DNA of 64,000 nt from the NCBI GenBank assembly GCA_028564675.1, contig JAOVVO010000090.1:112334-176333 (forward strand). The letters run 5' to 3'. A program made the position numbers and the translations under genes. Shown one piece after another: positions 55,301 to 64,000 of this stretch. The notes under the pieces are model-generated. The model was given only the letters and a program-made list of their open reading frames with translations, made no database searches and was not told the origin of the DNA. Within the stretch, counting starts at the first letter, position 1; the number at the start of each line of letters is the position of its first letter. The stretch is from Onchocerca lupi (Eukaryota; Nematoda; Chromadorea; Rhabditida; Onchocercidae).

Positions 55301-56721
55301 TTAACTTGTCCTACAATCGACATTTGAACCGAGAACCTTTGAATGAACTTAGAGAACAACAATGAATTTTTAGTTCTATTTGTAAAAACCAAACATAAAA
55401 GCGTAGCAACTACCGAAGTATTTAGAATATAAATAAAATTAAAAGCTCATCTAACGTTAAAATAATTCAAAATATTAAAACTAATGATGAACTGATAAAG
55501 AAATTGCATAATCCGGAATAAACAAGATTCTAATCATGACTGAATTAGTTACTACTTTTAGGGCTTTTCTAAAAGCCAATAAAATTTACTTTTTAGAACT
55601 TACCTGTGACTCATGAAGTCCTAAACTACGTTGATGACTTTGCAGTGCTTGCTGTTGTTGCTGCTGCTGTTGTTGCATAACTTGTAATAAGTGCTGTTGC
55701 TGTTGGAATGTCTGAATATCCATCGGATGCTGCTGTAACATCTGCAACAATATTCCAATTAACAAACAACTTAAAATATAGTAAATATGGTTCCAAGTAA
55801 TCAGGCTTAAAATTTTCAAGAAATTTTAAGAAACAAAATATATAAAAGCCCTCCTTCTACTCGCCTTCACATTACCTTATTCGTAGAGTAGCAAAACTCA
55901 AAATTTTGTGACAATTGAACTTACAATTCCTCCTGTTTGCTGACTACCATAAAGTGATGGTAATTGCATATATTGCTGCTGCAGAAGCATCTGTTTGTTA
56001 TAAAATGTATTTTGAGGATTTGTTGATACAGCTGGCGAATTAGTAGCTCGCGAAGAATTCTGAAATTTTTGCAGTAAAATGGTCTAGATTTTACGATCAG
56101 TGGAAAAATCATCGATAAAATACTTTATTTCATATTAGTAAAATCGATTTCGTACTCATGAAAAGATATTACAAGTTTCATCTTAATTTCATTTCATTAT
56201 TCGTAGTCTCCACGAAAGCTAATATGGGAACAGCTCAACTTCAGACTTATGACGAGAGCATATTTTTATTTTATAGTTTGTTCAATAGCATATTTTTATT
56301 TTATAGTTTTACTGACGATGAGATATAGGATACGTAATGTTTTCGCATCTCATATGGAGTCGCAACGATTCCATATGTCATGCGAAAACATTACATATCC
56401 TATATCTCATCGTTAGTCATGTTAATATTTGCTTGTTGTCCAGCTTCTATCTCTGTATAGAACTTGATGGTAATAAAATTTCAATGCAAAAAGAGACATC
56501 GGCTAGTGACATAAGTGTCAATAGCCAATATCTCTTTTCTGTACTGAAATACTTCATACTACACGCTAAGTAATTACAAAGATGGAGACTAGAAATAAAA
56601 CAAGCAAATTTTGAAATAAAAAGAAATTTCTGTACCGCTGAAATTCGGAATTTTCAACTGAGATCGATGGTTATCGGAAAAAAATTTCAAAACATACCGG
56701 AACTGAATTGATGTTGTTCAT
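36554..56721 (-). CDS. scc-2: Cohesin loader SCC2 / Nipped-B-like (NIPBL family)
   Basis: Forty-seven exons join in phase to about 6,507 nt (2,168 residues). With MAU2/SCC4 the protein loads cohesin on chromatin. Residues 9-263 are Gln-rich coiled coil. NHLPFPSLYLPY (about 265-276) resembles the MAU2-binding N-terminus of NIPBL. Basic patches (HKKGRKRVREK) follow, then HEAT repeats with NIPBL-like blocks: KPEWPAAEMLLTLLG, AVGLRTKAMRCLTLI, RRISDEEGVKKL, VPLMDHPSESFL, LFVADNLAMFPYQ, GFSDAKIQEYSPSEAAKIYE. Stop TGA is at 36556-36554. Exons: 56721-56698, 56059-55925, 55741-55604, 55045-54968, 54555-54448, 54344-54165, 53804-53678, 53148-52998, 52750-52660, 52437-52345, 52206-51955, 51694-51593, 51353-51296, 51220-51053, 50850-50746, 50448-50353, 50078-49975, 49811-49707, 49432-49313, 49085-48968, 48887-48787, 48333-48172, 48085-47957, 47512-47379, 47152-46973, 46803-46644, 46200-46111, 45889-45746 (or 45740), 45406-45321, 44788-44686, 42805-42704, 42471-42325, 42020-41802, 41671-41494, 41313-41099, 41005-40801, 40630-40549, 40270-40005, 39930-39754, 39393-39248, 39087-38935, 38734-38620, 38485-38325, 38181-37965, 37442-37328, 37023-36846, 36742-36554. 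Confidence 0.95.
40312..40348. repeat. Poly(A) tract of 37 inside an SCC2 intron
   Basis: Uninterrupted A run on the plus strand (T run in the transcript) in the intron between exons 40630-40549 and 40270-40005. It lies about 40 bases upstream of the 40270 acceptor and could act as part of a pyrimidine tract. Confidence 0.9.
42860..44591. mobile_element. Decayed Helitron-like element in an SCC2 intron
   Basis: The intron between exons 44788-44686 and 42805-42704 is unusually long (1,880 bp). Near its left side, 42898-42938 (accgattttttgataaaacg and onward) matches a repeat motif also present at 58370-58410. Near its right side, 44462-44591 is an inverted copy of the terminal motif seen at 57869-58030; the sequence read in reverse starts TCCATGTAAATAAAAATG. 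A helicase relic lies between them. The left boundary is approximate and no target-site duplication was identified. Helitrons insert without duplication, so its absence is expected. Confidence 0.65.
43270..44110 (+). pseudogene. PIF1/Helitron-type helicase C-terminal relic
   Basis: The plus strand carries, in shifting frames, motifs typical of the PIF1 helicase domain of Helitrons. In order they are PQDEFHCLVTSAI (about 43291), NYKNHDWLSEQTILAA with NKDVCELNNIIQ after a stop (43402-43490), EADEA-like ETDEAVTYP with FLNSLDPPKMPP (43536-43610), ILRIAMIPTDYAIP (43762-43806), then after a frameshift MPFQLKRLQFPIR, and SRTQGQSLKQCGLDLE (43862-43905), the equivalent of the conserved TINKAQGQSL box. 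Several stops and at least three frame changes show it is dead. No Rep nuclease (HUH) motif was recognised, so only the helicase end survives. It lies antisense to SCC2. Confidence 0.8.
50997..51056. repeat. Perfectly spaced 30-bp tandem duplication at an SCC2 splice donor
   Basis: Copies at 50997-51026 and 51027-51056 both read TCGCGAATTAAATTCACAAA and then differ at few bases. The second copy overlaps the donor of exon 51220-51053 (AAG|GTTAAA on the minus strand). Being 30 bp long, the duplication keeps the reading frame open into the intron for ten extra residues per copy. Confidence 0.9.
53538..53715. repeat. Direct repeat duplicating an SCC2 exon end
   Basis: AGCCAGATGTAT begins at 53538 and at 53652 (period 114). 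Each copy is followed by about 50 bp of similar sequence ending in CTTT(T/C)CTTTCAT. The right copy spans the 3' end and donor (53677) of exon 53804-53678. The left copy is an imperfect repeat of that exon-intron junction in which the donor GT is lost. Confidence 0.75.
56248..56310. repeat. 23-bp direct repeat beside the intron-1 hairpin
   Basis: AGCATATTTTTATTTTATAG occurs twice about 37 bp apart, immediately left of the inverted repeat described at 56311-56417. Confidence 0.8.
56311..56417. repeat. Long hairpin: 48-bp inverted repeat with 11-base loop
   Basis: The left arm 56311-56358 and right arm 56370-56417 are reverse complements over 48 positions with only about four mismatches, around a loop at 56359-56369. 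Both arms contain ACGATGAGATATAGGATA-type sequence read in opposite directions. It lies in SCC2 intron 1 (56060-56697). It could be a small foldback element, or a structured RNA when transcribed from either strand. No coding potential was seen. Confidence 0.9.
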
Positions 56722-57868
56722 TTCGCTACTAATTGGATGGAGATATCAGCAATATTACTCCAGCGTCAATTATAATCAGCCACTACTGAAACGATATAAG
56801 AATATGAAATGCTACATAATGAATTCAACTGAAAATAACTAATGCTGAACTGACATTAGAAATACTTCTAAATTTCTAAATAAATTAAATGGAACAAAAT
56901 TATAAATCTCCAAATATATATTCAATGAACACCATAAATGATTCATATATAATTAATGTGAATCATAAATCTCTTAATCATTATTTATATTGCTTGTAAT
57001 ATTATTTTATCCAATATTCAAAAAAAAGAATTTGGCATTGACGGAATTTTAATTATCATCTCATAATAATGCATCATATACAAACATGTGATTACTGAAG
57101 TTAAAATATGTCTCAAATTCAAGAACTTCCCATAACAATATCCAAACTGCTACATGATTAAATTTATCAACAAAGAGAAAAAAATCAAAAGAATTTTGCA
57201 AAAAAGAATTATAAAAAACAAATATTCCTTATGCTAAGCAAATAAAAAAACGGACGCCATATGATACACGTCAACTTTACGTCAATAATATGAGCAGAAA
57301 AAATAACGTAGATCTGAATATGAATAACTAATTCTTATTTTACGGTGCTTTTAGAAGTTATTTTTGATAAAATATTTCGCAAAACTTCAAGCTTTACTAA
57401 AAATCTTAACTTCAACTTCCATTTCCCCCTCCTTCTTTCCTGTTTTTTTTTTTTACCAGTATGTATATATATATATATATAAATACACATATAATAACAC
57501 CAATAATCTCAACCATCACTCACGCTCACACACCCAGACAATACCGACGTAAACAACATATGCCAACCAATAGCGGTCCGTGAAAAAAGTACGCCTCGTC
57601 AAAATGCAAATTTGACAAATTTATTAATTCCTTTTAGACATGGAGTGCTTGTTTTTTTTTTTTTTCTCCTTGGTAGAAATGTGTTTATTGATTTGGCATT
57701 GATATGACTAAATTACATTTGAGGGGTAGAAATAAGTTTTATTTTTCTCTTATTTTTTATACTTCTTTTATACTTAGTTACTTATTACATTTTTATGTGA
57801 TATTAATTCGCTACTTATCTTACTTTTCATATAATACTAGCTGTACGGAGAGTGGCCTGTCCAGCTAG

Positions 57869-58773
57869 TCTATATAAATAAAAATGTAAATGTTCATTTA
57901 TTCAAAATCTTAAATCTGCGAAAGTTCTTAATTATATTAATTCAAAATTTAAGATTTTCGGAACTTCTTACCTATTGCTTTGAAATTTTGACACAACATT
58001 GCATTCGAATTATCTCCTATACGCCGAATGTGACTGAAAGAGCCGTTCTTTGTCTTTTTCACTCGTTCGCTGATGGCTGTTCTTCCTTAGTTTCATTTGT
58101 AATTAATCTTTGCAATGCTTTTGCTTTGCGAGTACAATGACCTAAGTTTGATTTTCTGCAAGGCATCATTCGAATGAACTAAAGCAGGTCGATTCTGGAC
58201 TATTCTCGAAATTGACTTGTGACCGAACTTGGACTTGAACTCGAAACTTGAATTGTTGGACTGCTGCTAGTACTGTATCATTTTTGAAAAATTATATATG
58301 GTATTAAAAGATAATAACAGTCGTAAATGTTCGTTTGTTGAAAGCTTAAATTCCCTAAAGTTTTTACCCATTGCTTCGGAATTTTGATAGAACGTAGCAT
58401 TGGAATACGCGCATGCTTTTTACCGAGCGTACTTTAGCGCTGCATATTGAAAGTCGCTTCAATTTTGCAGAAAGTAGGCGTGGCCAACAAATTCAATTCA
58501 CTCATGAAGGCATGATCAATAAATTCTGTCCGTTCATGAAGGCGTGGTGCGGAGCACGGTCAATAAATTCTGTCCGTTCATGAAGGCATGATGCGGGGCG
58601 TGGTCAACAAGTTCAGTCTGCTCACTTACTTTTATCTATCACAGATGTGACATGTTAAAAAAAGGATAGATGTGTTTATGTAAAAACACGCGATCATTCG
58701 AAAAGAAGGTTGTATCAGACTTCGGATATTTAAGGTTAGTCACAGCGAACCTTTACGTTTTTATTTATATAGA
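57869..58773. mobile_element. 905-bp non-autonomous element with 22-bp terminal inverted repeats
   Basis: The left end starts TCTATATAAATAAAAATG and the right end, reversed, starts TCTATATAAATAAAAACG, with one mismatch in 22 bp (57869-57890 versus 58773-58752). Inside, two direct copies of a roughly 110-bp module begin near 57886 and 58323 (GTAAATGTTC, then a TTGCTT-GAAATTTTGA-like block and a GCATTCGAAT-like block). The same module sits inverted at 44462-44591 beside a Helitron helicase relic, so this is probably a non-autonomous relative of that element, with 5' TC ends. There is no open frame of note and no obvious target-site duplication. Similarity also extends a few bases outside the left repeat (CCAGCTAG), so the true boundary may be slightly outside. 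Confidence 0.65.
58482..58628. repeat. 44-bp tandem repeat inside the element
   Basis: Two full copies, 58518-58561 and 58562-58605, start AATAAATTCTGTCCGTTCAT. They are flanked by partial copies on the left (58482-58517) and right (58606-58628). The unit is relatively GC-rich (GGCGTGGTGCGG) against its surroundings. Confidence 0.85.
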
Positions 58774-59315
58774 TCAATTTTTTTCCCCGCAATAGTTGTA
58801 CTTTTTATTTCTTTGATAAATTTTACTTATTGATTTATTTTTGTACTTTATAAATTATGCTTAGTGGTTTATTTCCTATACTTGACAAATCGTAATTTTC
58901 AATCGTTTTACTTATTATCTGCTTACTATCTTATGATAATTTTCAAATCATTCATTATTTGTATTTTGCATATGTTTGGTTATTATTTATTTGTTACATC
59001 AAATAACTAAAGTTAATTATCTGCAGCTTGAAATTAATCTTAACAAATTTTAAATTCATCCTGTTTATTTATTTTTTCTGATATTGAAAATATAATTAAT
59101 TGATTTGTTATTGATGTTTTTTTATGATATTATTTGTTTGCTTTGATAATGGAAACTATTGTTATCGATTATTTGTTAGGATGGTTTTATCTTTAGAAAG
59201 AATTCTGAGATTATTCAGTCATTACAGTCCTTACTTGGAATACTTCGACTGTGTTCTTTAGTGTATGCATTTCAATTATTCCGTATTTCAGATAAATATT
59301 TCAAGATTGAATTTG

Positions 59316-62300
59316 ATGGACGAAAACAAGAATGAGATCGAATTACTTCGTATTGAAAATAAAGATTTATTGGAAAAGCTCGAGATATTGAAGTAATTAA
59401 TGTATACATTATTACGTTACTAGTGATCTTTCATTCTGATTATGAAGATCAGACTTTATTTTTCATCTTTTTCTCTTTGGAAGATGTAAGACAAGTATGT
59501 AGAGTCCTTAGCTTAAAAAATAACTTCTTGTTGCCAAATCAGGACTTTATATAATGAAAAAAAATCCTGAAATTATAACTTTAATTTTTTGAAATTTTCT
59601 TTTTAATTCCTAAATCATGATTTATACCAGTAAATATATTTTTATTGTTCTTGGTTTAAAATTTTACCGTTGAAATTAAATTTACAAGATTTCTTTGGTG
59701 AATTTAAATTTTAAAGACAGAAACGAAAAGATGATTACTTGAGACTTACGGGGAATGAAAGAAATATTGCTGAGTTAGAAACATTACGCGAACTTAAAAT
59801 TAAATTGGTTGAAAGCAATTCAAAGTTGCACCGACAATTACAGGAAAAGGAAAAGGTAATGATCTGCAGATCTGAGCAAACGGTAGCTTTATTTGATTTT
59901 TTTTTCTCTCATTTTTTTATCCTTCTATTTATTTCCATATACTTTTTTCACTTGACAAAATCCAACCCGACTATGTTATTGCAGTATGAAGTGATAATAA
60001 TAATGTTGAAGACGTATCAAAAATTTCAATTTAATAGCTTTAAATCAATCCTAAACTAATATTTCTTATATTAATTTGAAATTGTATAAAGCAGATTAAG
60101 AATCAAAAAAGGAAGGATCCATTAGCGATTCCCAAATTTCTGAATTTTTCTTTGAAATTTTTGAAAATTCACAAAATTTAAACTTCTTACACAGAAACAA
60201 AATTTACTTTATTTTTAAATATGAATTTTGTTATATTTAGGTTTGAACTTTCAAATACAGCGGTAGAAAACATCTTCTCTTTTTTTTTTTTTTTTTATTT
60301 TTATTTTTCGAAAATTCTCGAAAAATCGAAGGTAGTTTCACTTAGAAATTGGTTGAACTATCAAAAATGGATCAAGAAAAGCTTGTACGATTATCAGAAC
60401 TTGAAGAAACACTCGAAATTATAACAGTTGAGAAGGAAATGGCTGAAGAGAAAGCAGAACTTCTACAGGTTTGTTTGCTAGTGAAATAAGCTGTTGTTTG
60501 CTAATTTGAGAGTTAAAATTGATTGTTAACTGGGACAAGTACTCGAATTCCATTGCGAATTCGTATCGAAATTGCACTTTTTTTAAAAGAAAAAAATCAC
60601 TGAAGGCCGATATTGAAATCGAGAAACAGCATGTGCAAGAAAAAGAAATAGAATTGAATTTATTGCGAAATGAAATTGAGCGAAAAGAAGAAAATGTACC
60701 AGAGGTTTGCTTTCCTCATCATAAATCTTTATTCAAGCGTATCCCTTGCATTTGATAGTGCTAAAATGAGATTCCAACTTATTTTTCATTAAAGAATTTG
60801 AATTCAGTTCAACTATAACTAGATTTTATTCTTTTCTATATATTGTTTTTTAAATGTGATATTCTAAAATGGATGTTTTGTTGAAGGATGACAGGATACA
60901 CCTCAAACTGTTGGAATATCAAAATATGAAATTGCGAGAAGCACTAGTAAGGTAGACTTGATCAAAACTTTAAATTCACTCGGTCAGTTGCATTGTTTCA
61001 AAATTCAGATTTCTATTGTTGTCATTTGAGGATTTTGGATTCATCAATGATTAGTGCAGACATGAGCTACTTTCATTTGTTCGTTAAGATTTTATCAGAG
61101 TATATTATTTTTTAGAATGCGCGATATCATCCGCCAATTAGCGGACGATAAACAAGAGTTGGTGCAAGGAAACGAAGCGCTAAAGAATGACTCGGCTACG
61201 TTAGTAAAAATTTGTGAAAATTTGAAAAGGGAACTTCAGAATGCAGAGCGAACAATAGTTATACTAAAAGACGGGGTTAGTAGGATACAGTTTCTAAAAT
61301 TTTGTGGTAATTTATACCGAGTTTTAAGGCATTTTCTTTCTCATGCTAAACTAACTATACTTTGCATATTTTTTTTGAAATTTTATTTTGGTGTCTTACT
61401 TATAAATTGTTGCAGTTGATTGATATAAATGAAAGGGTAAGATGCATGCAGTTTTTTTTCTTTCAATTCATTTGTAATTCTTTTCAAATTTCATAATAAA
61501 ATTAAATTTCTTATTACTTTTTTTGCTTCAGCGCATCACTTGTAACGTTCGTTTGGCCAGCTTTTGCTCCTATAATATTTCAGGAAATTGTTGTTATCAT
61601 TGTATTTATGGATTATGTTTGCTTTAAGTTGTGATGTATTGATATGTAGGAGCATACTTGTCTTAATTTTTATAGATTGAAGCAACTGCAGACAGTGAGA
61701 AAATGATTGAGATTTTGACAGAAAAAAATATGAATTTGGAAATAAAACTACGGTTAGCAAATTTGAATCAGTCTTTCTAGTTTTTCTCATAAAACTAGCG
61801 TTTTTCGGAAAGCCCTTTTAAAGACGTATTACGTGTAGCAATATCTGCTATTTTTGCAGTTACTAATTCTATGTTTATTGACTTTGTGGACTTATTGAGA
61901 TTTCAAATAAAAAATGAAGACTCAAAAATTTGCAGTACCTTAGAAGAAACCGTTGAAGATTATGAGGCAATCAGATCGATGGATGAGGAAATTCTTGAAA
62001 CACAAAGGGAAACTGAAAGAGAACTTAGAGAAGAATTTGATTTGGCAAATAGCCGGATTGGTAATGTGAGTGTACGAGATGAATATTTAATTTCAAGAAG
62101 TTTCCTTCGGATCTGTAAATTTTGAGAAACTTAGGCAGTGATTATATTTTTTGTTACTCACATTCTAGCTTCTGGTACAAATCAAAGTATATGGCGAACA
62201 AGTGGATGAATATGAGAAAATGGTCATGAAATTTCGGCGAAAAATTATTGAATTGAATGAAGAAATTCAGGGAAGACAAGATGAAGTAAATTTCGAAAAT

Positions 62301-63778
62301 TTTTCGGAATTTTGCTTGTAATTCGTTTCACTGTGCACATTAAGCAAATTCATTTTGGTTCACACACTTTATTTACATTTTAATTTGCTGAAAAATTAAT
62401 TTTACTGGAAAATATATGTTAAAAAATGTGCATCTCTCATTAATCAGTACTTTTTCTTCGAGGATTGCGAGACAAAAAAAATATTTCCTTCTATGTTTTT
62501 GCCTTGAAGAACAAATGTTTTCTACTGCCTCCTTTTTAATTCAGTTTTTCAAGGCAATCTTATTAAAGTTGCTTACATGCTATATTGTGTTTCAGATCAT
62601 TATCTTAAACAAACAGCTGAAAAGAGAGAAAGTTAGCAACACAATATCGGCGCAAAGCGTGCAACTTACTGCAGCTACTCGAACATTTGCTGAAGTAAAA
62701 TTTCTATGTCATTTTGTAAAAAATTTTTTTGTTAAATAGCTTTTGGAAATTGGCGAAATTTTTGTCTGTTGATTTTCAAATAATTGCAGATGGTGGATAG
62801 AGAAGTTTGTGCTCTGAAATTAAAGTATGAAATTGAATTATCGAATTATTTGAAAGCATTTCTACCTGAGAGTTTTTCAAAACCTGGAGGTCAGTTGCGA
62901 TTTCGCGGTTTTTCTTAAAACTTAAATTTTAACTCAAGTAATTCAAATTTCTTTCAGGAGACATTGATGCAGTCTTGTTGACTATTTGCTGCTCTCGCCT
63001 TTCGGCTAAAACGGCTATGCTGACAGAATTACTAAATCTTAAGGTATTATGAAATATCGCTTATAAATGCAAGATATAGATTCATGTAGATTTTTAACTT
63101 ATTTTTTTTCGAATTTCTATTTTTGATTTTAAGAAAACTTTGAAATTATACATTTCAATAGTGCCAATTTCCACCTGGAGGAATGCGTCGTGAACATGTT
63201 ACGAAAAGTCACAAAGCGGAACAGTGGGCACACTATGCAAAGTTTTTATTTTTGTTAAGCAATTTTAGCTGTGCTATTCGACAATGCGAAAAGTAAACTT
63301 TTTTGAGTTTCTCCAAAAAAAAGTAAAAGAAAGACCCTTTTAGGTTCTGATTTTAGATAACTTTGGTGCATTTAAAATTGAAAATTAAACTTAGAAAACA
63401 GGAGAACATGTTTGATTCCGTTGGTTTTTTTTTTCGCCATTTAAGTTTCATAATGGTAATACAAATTTAATATATATTCAGCATTATTTATTGAATTGCA
63501 TAATCGTGGAATTCAGATGTTTCATCTACAATGCATATTTTGGCTAACAAATGTTATATTCAATGTTATATCCGAGTTGAAATACAGATAATAATGAAAA
63601 GTGCTTCAGTGTAGTGCGCAGATGTACAGTGGAGCGACTATCACGTTTGGCACCATTGCAAAGTGATATTGCAAAGGAAGAAGAAATGATTGATCACTAT
63701 ATTGATTTACTCAAGAATGATAAGTTCGATGAAAACACTTCGACCGATGGTATTAATAAAGGAATCAATAATTTAGAG
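59316..63778 (+). CDS. dnc-1: Dynactin subunit p150/Glued (DCTN1), 3' end outside window
   Basis: Fifteen exons in phase encode 543 residues, and the gene continues beyond 63778, where a GTTTAT donor is used: 59316-59392, 59717-59855, 60346-60468, 60606-60704, 60887-60951, 61116-61275, 61416-61436, 61676-61752, 61900-62065, 62169-62285, 62596-62694, 62790-62889, 62958-63043, 63162-63292, 63610-63778. p150 is the largest dynactin subunit; it binds dynein intermediate chain and links dynein to cargo. Coiled coil CC1 is recognisable (DKEMAEERAE-like VEKEMAEEKAELLQ; QNMKLREALVRMRD; MIEILTEKNMNLEIKLR). The dynactin domain follows (YLKAFLPESFSKPGGD, ERLSRLAPL, IDLLKNDKFDE). The start is the first ATG after an acceptor at 59291; the frame is open to that acceptor. 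No CAP-Gly domain is encoded here. Exon 60606 has a weak acceptor (CTGAAG) and exon 61416-61436 is only 21 nt. Confidence 0.93.
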
Positions 63779-64000
63779 GTTTATTCTCACAATTCCTTGT
63801 TCAAAGGTTCAAGTTGAAACATCGATTTAAAAACAAAAAATTCAGTTTTAAGGATTTAAAAATATAGTTCAAAATGTTCTAAAATATTTGAGAAAAGTAA
63901 AATTATTGCTTGAAAAATGGAATTATTTTGACTTATTATTGTAATCATGAAAAATTCTGCTAATGTTTATTTCTGGCAGTAACTTTTGCTTATATATATA
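63779..64000. other. dnc-1 intron running off the window
   Basis: After the GTTTAT donor at 63779 the sequence is AT-rich, without an acceptor followed by a recognisable dynactin exon before the end. The next exon must lie outside. Confidence 0.7.

Larger units (their letters stand above)
56722..59291. promoter_or_regulatory. Divergent upstream region of scc-2 and dnc-1
   Basis: The 2.57 kb between the two divergent coding starts must hold the promoters or spliced-leader acceptors of both genes unless undetected 5' exons exist. Candidate acceptors are ATTAG at about 56734-56729 (minus, 8 bp from the scc-2 ATG) and TTTCAG ending at 59291 (plus, 24 bp from the dnc-1 ATG). A TA-dinucleotide run lies at about 57463-57482. 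The central third is occupied by a repeat element. No TATA box or factor site can be named with confidence. Confidence 0.5.

Noticed and set aside
57364..57552. 62-codon frame in the divergent promoter as the missing CAP-Gly exon
   Set aside because: Translation is Tyr/Asn-rich simple sequence over a TA run and lacks the Gly-rich CAP-Gly signature.

Overview
The window looks like nuclear DNA of a spirurid, probably filarial, nematode. It is very AT-rich. Its genes are split into many short exons with TTTCAG-type acceptors and introns of roughly 50 to 1,900 bp, and the best-conserved proteins match Caenorhabditis genes (CHE-10, SCC-2/PQN-85, DNC-1). It also carries decayed BEL/Pao and Helitron-type elements. 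The genus is inference; no species-specific marker was recognised.

Layout, left to right. (1) 7-6651, minus: N-terminal part of a rootletin (che-10-like), 14 exons, running off the left edge. (2) About 6.7-29.1 kb: a 22-kb stretch without a recognisable gene. It holds homopolymers, simple repeats, degenerate minisatellites and, at about 25.4-27.6 kb on the minus strand, a stop-ridden retroelement relic with BEL/Pao-type gag zinc knuckles. (3) 29108-33907, plus: an 11-exon gene for a 523-residue protein with seven zinc fingers. (4) 33.9-36.55 kb: intergenic. (5) 36554-56721, minus: the cohesin loader SCC2/Nipped-B (C. elegans scc-2/pqn-85), complete, 47 coding exons, about 2,168 residues, with a glutamine-rich N-terminal extension. 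One intron holds a Helitron helicase relic, another uses a GC donor, and the first contains a long near-perfect hairpin. (6) 56.7-59.3 kb: the divergent upstream region shared with the next gene, occupied by a 905-bp element with 22-bp terminal inverted repeats. (7) 59316-63778 and beyond, plus: dynactin p150/Glued (dnc-1), cut by the right edge and apparently starting without a CAP-Gly domain.

Exons were joined by hand. For each gene, reading phase was checked across every junction and adds up, so exon ends should be right to within a base or two; transcription starts and UTRs were not determined. The four genes do not form an operon: they alternate in strand. SCC2 (chromosome cohesion), p150 (dynein adaptor) and rootletin (ciliary rootlet) are independent housekeeping or ciliary functions.

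No CRISPR array, rRNA, convincing tRNA or new multi-gene system was found. The most interesting items are the CAP-Gly-less p150 model, the 48-bp-arm hairpin in SCC2 intron 1, the repeat element in the scc-2/dnc-1 divergent promoter, and small duplications that hit SCC2 splice donors.
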